A DNA stretch of 35,842 nt, taken from positions 1-35,842 of the forward strand of contig DAOTYH010000029.1 in the NCBI GenBank assembly GCA_034435015.1, read 5' to 3'. The translations under genes and the position numbers were made by a program. Shown here piece after piece: positions 23,637 to 29,999 of this stretch (positions within the stretch are counted from its first letter, which is position 1; every line of letters begins with the position of its first letter). Source of the DNA: DAOTYH01 sp034435015. Its GTDB lineage: Bacteria > Chloroflexota > Anaerolineae > Aggregatilineales > UBA3940. The notes below the pieces were generated by a model. That model was not told the DNA's origin. It made no database searches and was given only the letters and a program-made list of their open reading frames with translations.

Positions 23637-24397
23637 CCGTGCCTAAGCTCGAACTTCGGCATGTCAGCAAAGAATTGCACGGTAACGGGACGGCCATCCT
23701 GGTGCTGGAAGATGTGTCGCTTAGCGTCATGCCGGGTGAGTTCGTCACGATCATCGGGCCGTCAGGTAGCGGCAAAAGCACCCTGTTCAACCTGATCGTC
23801 GGTCTGCTGGAGCCGGACAAGGGTGAAATCTGCCTGGATGGGGCGGTCTGCACTGATCGTCTGGGACGGTTCGGGTATATGCCTCAGCGCGACCTGTTAC
23901 TGCCCTGGCGCAGTGTGATTGATAACGCCATCATTCCGCTGGAGCTGAAGGGAGTCCCCCGTGCCCGTGCCTATGCGCGGGCACGGGAAATGTTGCCGCT
24001 GTTTGGGCTGGAAGGGTTTGAGCGTGCCTACCCGGCTACTCTGTCTGGCGGGATGCGTCAGCGGGCGGCACTGCTCCGCACCATCCTGACCGAACAGGAT
24101 ACCCTCCTGCTCGATGAGCCGTTTGGGGCGCTTGATGCGCTGACGCGGCGCGATCTGCAAGATTGGCTGCTGGGTGTCTGGCAACGATTTGGGCAGACGG
24201 TGCTCTTCATCACCCATGATGTTGAGGAGGCGCTCTATCTAGGTGACCGGGTGATTGTGCTTAGTGCACGCCCCGGCCATGTGGTTCATACTCTGACTGT
24301 TGACTTACCGCGTCCGCGCCGGCGGGGAATGGTCACATGGCCCCAATTTGGAAAGCAGATGGCGGAGTTGTTGGCCGCGCTTGGGGTAGGGGTATGA
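23633..24397 (+). CDS. thiZ: ABC transporter ATP-binding protein (ThiZ-like)
   Basis: Energises the precursor importer. It is 254 residues with Walker A GPSGSGKST (residues 42-50), Q-loop around MPQRD (83-87), signature LSGGMRQRAAL (137-147), Walker B LLLDEP (158-163) and the switch histidine H195 in ITHD. The nitrate/sulfonate/taurine-type ATPase family pairs with this kind of permease. Its start ATG overlaps the ThiY stop. It is the last gene of the operon; the next gene converges from the other strand with a gap of only 19 bases and no clear terminator hairpin. Confidence 0.93.
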   Translation: MTVPKLELRHVSKELHGNGTAILVLEDVSLSVMPGEFVTIIGPSGSGKSTLFNLIVGLLEPDKGEICLDGAVCTDRLGRFGYMPQRDLLLPWRSVIDNAIIPLELKGVPRARAYARAREMLPLFGLEGFERAYPATLSGGMRQRAALLRTILTEQDTLLLDEPFGALDALTRRDLQDWLLGVWQRFGQTVLFITHDVEEALYLGDRVIVLSARPGHVVHTLTVDLPRPRRRGMVTWPQFGKQMAELLAALGVGV

Positions 24398-24416
24398 CAG
24401 GACAAGGTCAGCAGAG

Positions 24417-25409
24417 TCAGGCTGTGAACGGCAGTCGTGCCGCTCTCTGGGCGGCGAAATGGATGAGCAACAGTGTCATCCCGATCTGGGCCGCTACTAT
24501 CATCACCAGCCATAACAGGGCTGTCCCTGCCGCCTCAACTACCAGCAGGTCGGGGCGGCTGAGCAGATACTCCAGCCATGGCGGGAGGCTTGGTATCATC
24601 AATAATGGAAGCATCAGTAGCTGAATCAGGGTAGAGGCGAGGTTTGCGAGCACGTAGGCCAGCCCCGCCAGCACAAGCCGTAAACCGCCAGCGGCCAGCA
24701 GGCCGCCGCTCCGACTGCGTGCCAGCGTCGAGGCAAAGACCCCCAGTGCCGCATAAAGTGTGGTGCTGATGAAAGGCTCAACCAGATAGTAGAGAAACCA
24801 CAACAAAACTGCTCCCAGAACTGCCAGCCCCGGCAGGATGAGGGGAGCCGGGTCAATGGCTGGGACGGGCAGTGCGGGACTATAGCTGGGAGCAGTGGCC
24901 TGTGCTGACGTATAGATCACATAGATGAGCCACAGCACCATCCCCGGCAACGTAACCGCGCGGACGGCAGTAACCACTGCCAGCGGCATTTGCACCTGCC
25001 TGAATGCCGCGCCGAACTTGGCCAGCACGATCTCGCGGGGCGGGAGGGGCGTCAGGCGGAGCAGTTCGTAAGTCTCTGCTTCGATCTCGGCGCTGATGCT
25101 GGTTGCTGTCAGAGCAGTGGCCGCCAAGCCAGTGATCCAGCGGAGAGTCTCACCTCCAAACATCAGCCCTGCCAGCAACCCAAAGACCACCACAACCTGT
25201 CCGTTCATGCCTTGTATCGTGGGGGCTAATACTGACAGGCCGCAACATGCTGTCGTGCTGAGTAGCAAGAGTGCGATCAAAGGAAGGCATCCGCGCTTGA
25301 TGGAGCGCCATGGGCGCAGGTAGGCCCAGCCGGCCATCTCGCGGCGATAAAGCGGATGATCGGGCCGCCCCCTTAAAAAAGACCATATCTGCGCAATCAG
25401 TGTCAGCAT
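24417..25409 (-). CDS. Polytopic membrane protein, ABC-2 permease-like, without its own ATPase
   Basis: A 330-residue protein with about seven hydrophobic helices and a C-terminus rich in basic residues (HFAAQRAARLPF). The layout, with a first amphipathic stretch RREMAGWAYLRPWRS, the cytoplasmic segment ETYELLRLTPLPPREIVLAKFGAAF, then paired helices, is typical of ABC-2/ABC exporter permeases and related families. The segment TPLPPREIVLAKF is the pattern seen after the second helix of many such permeases. No ATP-binding partner lies next to it on this strand. The start ATG at 25409 has no ribosome binding site; a TATAAT sits 8 bases before it. Function unknown. Confidence 0.68.
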   Translation of the reverse strand: MLTLIAQIWSFLRGRPDHPLYRREMAGWAYLRPWRSIKRGCLPLIALLLLSTTACCGLSVLAPTIQGMNGQVVVVFGLLAGLMFGGETLRWITGLAATALTATSISAEIEAETYELLRLTPLPPREIVLAKFGAAFRQVQMPLAVVTAVRAVTLPGMVLWLIYVIYTSAQATAPSYSPALPVPAIDPAPLILPGLAVLGAVLLWFLYYLVEPFISTTLYAALGVFASTLARSRSGGLLAAGGLRLVLAGLAYVLANLASTLIQLLMLPLLMIPSLPPWLEYLLSRPDLLVVEAAGTALLWLVMIVAAQIGMTLLLIHFAAQRAARLPFTA

Positions 25410-25417
25410 AAGGCTGG

Positions 25418-25423
25418 ATTATA
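25418..25423 (-). promoter_or_regulatory. -10 element of the ABC-2-like gene (possible leaderless mRNA)
   Basis: A perfect TATAAT on the minus strand ends 8 bases before the ATG at 25409, so transcription would start at or within a few bases of the start codon. A -35-like TTCCCG is weak. There is no Shine-Dalgarno sequence, which fits a leaderless transcript. Confidence 0.45.
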
Positions 25424-25534
25424 TATTTCATTTGTAGTGGCGGGAAGCGCAACCCCTTCTTATCGGCCTGCGTAGAGATCGTAGGGATGTGCTAATGCAT
25501 CCGGCCTTATCTTATCTGAGCTAGGAGGATAACA

Positions 25535-26884
25535 ATGCTAGGGAGGTCTAGAGGATTGCGGATATTGACTGCGGCAGGGCTTATTCTGCTTCTGCCTTTG
25601 CTGATCTTTTCGCCGGCGCTGGCGGCTGAGGTAACTCAAGGCGAAGACATTGTTATCAATGAGGATACTACTGACGACGTGTATGCCTTTGGCGAAACGG
25701 TTACTGTCAATGCTACCATCAATGGTGACCTGATCGCTTTTGCAACGACCGTGACGATCAACGGAACGGTGACCGGCGATGTGATCTTTGGCGGTCAATC
25801 GTTGATCATCAACGGCACAGTCGAGGACGATGTGCGGGGTGCGGGGTATCTCATCCAGCTTGGTGAGAACGGCGTGATCGGTGACGATCTAAACGCAGGC
25901 GGCTATGCCATCGCCATGCAGCCCGCCAGCCGCGTCGGGGGTGATGCTTTCTTTGGCGCCTTTCAGGCCTCGCTGGCCGATATAGACGGGAACGTGATCG
26001 GCGGTGCGAACGGCGTTCGAATTGGTGGCCGGATAGGCGGGGATGCTAAGTTGAGTGTCAGCGCTGAGACATCTTTTGACCCCATGATGTTTATGCAGAA
26101 CCCTGAACTGCCTTCAGTGGAGAGAATACCGGCTGGCCTGAGCTTTAGTCAGGACGGGCAAATTGCAGGTGACCTTGATTACTCCTCCGAGCGGGAGCTG
26201 ACCATCCCCAACGGAGCAGTTGCTGGCCGGGTCAGTTTCACACAGGTTGAGTCTGGCGCAGAGGGGGATGTGAGAGTGCTCCAGCCTGCCGCTCGAAGAG
26301 GATTCGCTGATCGGCCCGGCGTGCGCTTTGCAGGGCGTTTTGTAGGCTCTTTTATCGTTCTTCTGCTGGTGGCCGCGATCTTCCGGGCTGTGGCTCCGGG
26401 CTTCTTCCATGGTGCACTGGAAACGCTCCGTACACGCTGGGCGGCCAGCCTCGGCGTGGGACTGCTGGGATATGTGATTGTCTTCATGGTGTTGCCCTTG
26501 CTGATCTTCCTGGTGATTGTGTTGCTGTTGACGCCTACGCTGGGAATAGGTGCTCAGTTGAGAGCCGCCTTCTCCTTGATCAGTGCGATCGGCTGGACAG
26601 GTTTCAGTCTGGCGACCGGCTGGATCGCCCCGATTTTGGTGGCCGCGCTGTTGGGAGGCGCCATCTACAGTTTGTTTGATCGTGAGAAGAAAAGCTCCTT
26701 CTGGGGCATTGTGATCGGCCTGCTGATCGTCACCTTCCTGCTGGCCATCCCCGTGCTGGGACGTGTCCTGCTTGCCATGTTGGTCGGCATGCTTGGGCTG
26801 GGCGCAGTGATCCTGTACCTGTGGCCCAGACCAAAGCAGGCGGAAGCAGTGGCTGTGCCGGTTGAGGAGGCACCGGCTGGCTAG
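25535..26884 (+). CDS. Exported bactofilin-like beta-repeat protein with C-terminal membrane domain
   Basis: Membrane protein of 449 residues. A signal peptide (residues 1-30, ending SPALAAE) is followed by about 150 residues of short beta-rungs with spaced Gly and Asn: TVNATINGDLIAFATTVTINGTVTGDVIFGGQSLIINGTVEDDVRGAGYLIQL. This resembles the bactofilin/polymer-forming fold, here on the outer side of the membrane. A second repeat block runs to about 250, then four or more hydrophobic segments (about 272-294, 305-335, 348-383, 391-431). AGGAGG lies 7 bases before the ATG. It is monocistronic with its own terminator. The fold assignment is by pattern, and the role is unknown; adhesion or envelope scaffolding would fit. 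Confidence 0.78.
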   Translation: MLGRSRGLRILTAAGLILLLPLLIFSPALAAEVTQGEDIVINEDTTDDVYAFGETVTVNATINGDLIAFATTVTINGTVTGDVIFGGQSLIINGTVEDDVRGAGYLIQLGENGVIGDDLNAGGYAIAMQPASRVGGDAFFGAFQASLADIDGNVIGGANGVRIGGRIGGDAKLSVSAETSFDPMMFMQNPELPSVERIPAGLSFSQDGQIAGDLDYSSERELTIPNGAVAGRVSFTQVESGAEGDVRVLQPAARRGFADRPGVRFAGRFVGSFIVLLLVAAIFRAVAPGFFHGALETLRTRWAASLGVGLLGYVIVFMVLPLLIFLVIVLLLTPTLGIGAQLRAAFSLISAIGWTGFSLATGWIAPILVAALLGGAIYSLFDREKKSSFWGIVIGLLIVTFLLAIPVLGRVLLAMLVGMLGLGAVILYLWPRPKQAEAVAVPVEEAPAG

Positions 26885-26911
26885 CTCTGGTCAGTCTGTG
26901 CGAGTTTGAGA

Positions 26912-26958
26912 CCAGCCCCTTCGGGCGGACTACCCGCTCAGGGGCTGGCTGTTTTTTT
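26912..26958 (+). terminator. Intrinsic terminator after the exported bactofilin-like gene
   Basis: CCAGCCCC (26912-26919) pairs with GGGGCTGG (26941-26948), with an inner CGGG/CCCG stem, followed by a run of seven T (26952-26958). Confidence 0.92.
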
Positions 26959-26988
26959 AAGGAAAGATTCCTTGAAGGGCTGGGGGGC

Positions 26989-27017
26989 TTGCAAAAAGTG
27001 CCTCTCTGGTTGACAAT
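26989..27017 (+). promoter_or_regulatory. Promoter of the lipoprotein gene (leaderless)
   Basis: TTGCAA (26989-26994), 17-base spacer and GACAAT (27012-27017). The ATG at 27024 is only 6 bases after the -10, so transcription should begin at or next to the start codon. No ribosome binding site is present upstream. Confidence 0.55.
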
Positions 27018-27023
27018 CGAGTC

Positions 27024-28223
27024 ATGCCCAGAAGAAACATTCTGCCCTTGATCGGGTTGCTGGTTTCCTCCGCTCTGCTGATCGGGTGTGTGGCTGAGGA
27101 GGCCGCTCCTGTACTGGTTGATCCAACCGGCTTTGTGACCTATGTCAGCCCGACCGGCGTATTCACGCTGTCCATGCCGCCGGACTGGATTGTCAGCGAC
27201 AAGTCAGATGAATTTGCGTTAAACGTAGAGTTTTCTCCGCCCCGCTCGCCGGAGCCGTTGGTGGGAGTCTATGTAGCCAGCGCCAGCGCCCTCAGCCTCG
27301 ACCCAGCCAGCGGGCAGACCCCTTCCTACGATGAAATGCTTCTGGCCTATCAGAGCCGCTTCTATACCTCTGCCGATGCAACCTACAAGGAGATTGCCCG
27401 TGATCAGCAGGCGGATGGCAGTCTGCGCATCAAGTTCCTGCTGGAAAGCCCAGCCGGCACAACCCAGCACAACGACTTTGTACAGGTCATCGGGCCGTAC
27501 TTTGTTGCCCTGCGGACTACCCTGCCCGCCGATCAGGCCCAGCTTCGCACGCTGTCCCGGATTGTTAATACGCTGACAGTCAATCAGAACGCGGGATGGG
27601 CCAGCTCCGTTGAGTCAGAGAGCGCCGCCAGCCGCGATGTGGTTGGCTTCACTGCCCTCAATGCTTGGGTAGATCGGAATGGCGGCTTTGAGATCGTCGG
27701 GCAGGTCGTCAATAATGCGCCTGTCGCGTTGGAGTTCGTGCGTATCAATGCCCAGCTTTACGATGCTGAGAACCGCCTCCTGCTTGAACAGGATGACTTC
27801 GTCTCCTCAGATATGATCGCTCCCGGCGGATATGCCCCCTTCTCCATTGTCTTTAGCGATGGGATGCCGCCGGGAACGGTGCGCTATGAATTGCACGCTT
27901 CGGCCCGCTATGCTGACTTCACGGCGCAGACCTTCTATGGGCCGGAAAACTTTGCTGTGTCGTCAACAGCGGAGTTTGATCGGAACGGCTTGCTGGTAGT
28001 CAGCGGGCAGGTGCGCAATGAGGGCACTCTGAGGGCTAATCTGGTTAAGGTGATTGTGACTATATTCGATGAGAATGGCCGTGTGATTGCCACTGATACA
28101 ACGTTGGTCGAGGTACAGCGCCTTGCGCCCGGTGAGGTATCCCCTTTCAGTGTCACGTTTTTTGAGCTGGGCGGCTCGCCGGGTACTTTTCAGGTGATCG
28201 CGCAGGGCATGATTGATGAGTAG
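27024..28223 (+). CDS. Lipoprotein with two FxLYD-like repeats
   Basis: Exported lipoprotein of 399 residues. The signal peptide ends in SALLIGC, with the lipid-modified cysteine at residue 22. A first domain (about 30-190) starts FVTYVSPTGVFTLSMPPDW, typical of PsbP/LpqN-type or unnamed extracytoplasmic folds that begin this way. Then come two similar repeats. The first, about 205-290, contains FEIVGQVVNNAPVALEFVRINAQLYDAEN and the second, about 300-395, contains LLVVSGQVRNEGTLRANLVKVIVTIFDENGR; both show the FxLYD pattern (variable residue - x - x - V - x - x - Y/F - D). Function unknown; such proteins are common lipoproteins of Gram-positives and Chloroflexota. It lacks a ribosome binding site and may be leaderless. 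Confidence 0.82.
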   Translation: MPRRNILPLIGLLVSSALLIGCVAEEAAPVLVDPTGFVTYVSPTGVFTLSMPPDWIVSDKSDEFALNVEFSPPRSPEPLVGVYVASASALSLDPASGQTPSYDEMLLAYQSRFYTSADATYKEIARDQQADGSLRIKFLLESPAGTTQHNDFVQVIGPYFVALRTTLPADQAQLRTLSRIVNTLTVNQNAGWASSVESESAASRDVVGFTALNAWVDRNGGFEIVGQVVNNAPVALEFVRINAQLYDAENRLLLEQDDFVSSDMIAPGGYAPFSIVFSDGMPPGTVRYELHASARYADFTAQTFYGPENFAVSSTAEFDRNGLLVVSGQVRNEGTLRANLVKVIVTIFDENGRVIATDTTLVEVQRLAPGEVSPFSVTFFELGGSPGTFQVIAQGMIDE

Positions 28224-28285
28224 AGGGAACTCTGGTTTCAGCAGTCAGCCTGTTTTGTCTGTCTGCCGGCGGGCGGTTAATGCCT

Positions 28286-28314
28286 TTGCCCTTCCAAAAG
28301 CCGTGTGGTACAAT
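28286..28314 (+). promoter_or_regulatory. Promoter of the tRNA-Gln gene
   Basis: TTGCCC (28286-28291), 17-base spacer and TACAAT (28309-28314) preceded by TGG, an extended -10 motif. Transcription would start near 28321, five bases before the mature tRNA 5' end. Confidence 0.7.
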
Positions 28315-28325
28315 GTGGGCCGCAC

Positions 28326-28397
28326 TGGGGAGTGGCCAAGTGGCAAGGCAGCGGCCTTTGGAGCCGTTAACCGAAGGTTCGAATCCTTCCTCCCCAG
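28326..28397 (+). tRNA. tRNA-Gln (anticodon UUG)
   Basis: A 72-base cloverleaf. Acceptor stem TGGGGAG pairs with CTCCCCA, discriminator G; the 3' CCA is not encoded. D arm GTGGCCAAGTGGCAAGGC, anticodon arm GCGGC-CTTTGGA-GCCGT with TTG in the loop, variable loop short, T arm GGTTCGAATCC. The anticodon reads CAA, and by wobble CAG. It stands alone, with a promoter and a terminator, between the lipoprotein and the S1 gene. Confidence 0.96.
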
Positions 28398-28411
28398 CCT
28401 CAGCAAGCGCT

Positions 28412-28469
28412 ATCTCGAACTGCGCTCTGCCTGCCGGTGGGGCGGGAAGCGGTTCGAGATGGTTGTTTT
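28412..28469 (+). terminator. Intrinsic terminator after tRNA-Gln
   Basis: A perfect 9-bp stem, ATCTCGAAC (28412-28420) with GTTCGAGAT (28452-28460), plus an inner CGCT/AGCG, then a U-rich run (TTGTTTT, 28463-28469). The T-run is short of ideal. Confidence 0.6.
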
Positions 28470-28710
28470 CTGTGCCCTGCGGCTTGCTGTTATCTCCCGG
28501 CCAGCCTGATTGATGCACATATGGGGCCTGATATCCCTGCTTGTTGGGGACGTTTGACATTTCGGCTCTCTTCTGGCATCCTAATTCTGTGGCCGGAGAG
28601 ATGCCGTGACTAGTAACTGGTAAACATCTCCTTGTGGGGATTCTCTTTCACGTAACTTAGAGAAGAGTTTCTATTCTACGCTTCTGGTCTTTGTTAGAAA
28701 GGTACTGGTG
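28470..28710 (+). other. Intergenic region upstream of the S1 gene
   Basis: No gene seen. It contains a TTGACA at 28554-28559 with a weak -10 CATCCT 17 bases later (28577-28582), a candidate promoter for the S1 gene. The resulting leader of about 120 bases contains imperfect hairpins (GGCATC/GATGCC around 28575-28609; ATCTCC/GGGGAT around 28626-28640). S1-type genes are known to be regulated through their leaders, so this is a plausible regulatory leader. Confidence 0.4.
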
Positions 28711-29724
28711 ATGTCAACAGATTTTCGTCCTCAGGATGATGCGTCTGCGACCGTGCCTATTGACTTAGATGAAGGATACTGGGCCGCCCTCCTGCAGGAG
28801 GGAGAATATACCAGAACAGAGCCGCCCGGTCCTGCCGGCGGGGATGGATGGGAAACTGCTGGACGTAGATTGGATAATGTTGTATCAGAGACCGCCTCTC
28901 TATTGCCATCCCAGCAAGACTGGGACTTAGCCGAAACGACTTATCGGGACGATCAGACCGTTGAACTGGTGGTAACAGGCTATAATCGCGGCGGGTTGCT
29001 GGTTTCATGGAACAGCCTGCGTGGTTTTGTGCCGGCCAGCCAGCTTGTCGGCTTCCCCATAGATATAGACGAGAATCTGCGCCGTGACATGTTGGCCAGA
29101 CAAATTGGCCGCAAATTGCAGTTACGTATTATTGAACTGGACAGGGGACTGAATCGGTTGATCCTATCTGAACGCGCTGGCCGGGCTAAACCGGGTCAGC
29201 GCGTCAGCATGCTGAACTCTCTCCAGCCGGGAACAGTGTGCAAGGGGACTGTTACCAACCTGTGTGACTTTGGCGCCTTTGTTGATCTAGGAGGCGTGGA
29301 GGGGCTGATCCACATCTCGGAGTTGTCGTGGGGACGGGTAGGCCATCCGCGCGACGTGCTTTCGAGCGGCCAGAATGTTGAAGTGTATGTCATGAGCGTT
29401 GATCGAGAGAATGAGCGCATTGCCCTCAGCCTCAAGCGGCTTCAGCCGGACCCCTGGGCCTCGGTTGAGCAACGATATAAGGTAGGTCAGATCGTCGAGG
29501 GTGTGATCACCAATGTAGTGGACTTTGGCGCTTTCGCCTGTATCGAAGAGGGTCTGGAGGGGCTGATCCATATCTCCGAGCTGGCTGAAGGGCAGTTCCT
29601 CCATCCGCGTAATGTGGTCCGGGAGGGTGAGCGGGTTACAGCACGTATTTTAAACATAGACGGCCCGTCACGTCGTCTGGGGCTGAGTTTACGCAAGCTG
29701 GGCCAGGATAATCATTCAAACTGA
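28711..29724 (+). CDS. Protein with three S1 RNA-binding domains (short RpsA-like)
   Basis: RNA-binding protein of 337 residues from the ATG at 28711, with AAAGG 8 bases upstream; a GTG immediately before is an alternative. After a 70-residue acidic N-terminus there are three S1 domains. The first, about 72-150, is divergent but recognisable (TVELVVTGYNRGGLLVSWNSLRGFVPASQL). The second and third (about 168-240 and 253-325) are canonical, each with the pattern G-x-V-x-N-x-x-x-FGAF and EGLIHISEL. Ribosomal protein S1 usually has four to six domains; this shorter form is common outside Proteobacteria. It may be the organism's S1 or a paralogue binding mRNA. Confidence 0.88.
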   Translation: MSTDFRPQDDASATVPIDLDEGYWAALLQEGEYTRTEPPGPAGGDGWETAGRRLDNVVSETASLLPSQQDWDLAETTYRDDQTVELVVTGYNRGGLLVSWNSLRGFVPASQLVGFPIDIDENLRRDMLARQIGRKLQLRIIELDRGLNRLILSERAGRAKPGQRVSMLNSLQPGTVCKGTVTNLCDFGAFVDLGGVEGLIHISELSWGRVGHPRDVLSSGQNVEVYVMSVDRENERIALSLKRLQPDPWASVEQRYKVGQIVEGVITNVVDFGAFACIEEGLEGLIHISELAEGQFLHPRNVVREGERVTARILNIDGPSRRLGLSLRKLGQDNHSN

Positions 29725-29784
29725 AGGCTTGCTCTCTGGCGCGTTTGGCGATCCAGTTGCCGCGTGTGGGCGGCTTTTGAGCAG

Positions 29785-29825
29785 GGGCGCAGCAACAGGT
29801 CCTCTGGAAGAGGGACGCTGCGCCC
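29785..29825. repeat. Strong hairpin between the S1 gene and ftsK
   Basis: GGGCGCAGC (29785-29793) pairs perfectly with GCTGCGCCC (29817-29825), with an inner GTCCTCT/AGAGGGAC. No U-run follows on either strand, so it is not a standard terminator. It could slow transcription or protect the 3' end of the S1 mRNA. Confidence 0.6.
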
Positions 29826-29999
29826 TTCAACTGCCGCAGGGTAGTTAGGGGGAAGCGGGTACAGTCGTTTTGGGGTATGGTAAGCAAAAAAGAGCCTCAT
29901 TTGGCTGACGAGGAATTTGGCAAGCCCAGCGATCCGGCGGGCCGGCCTGCCGGCGGCCTTCGCAGTGGTGTTCCTTCCCCAAAGGAGGAACGTACTGTC

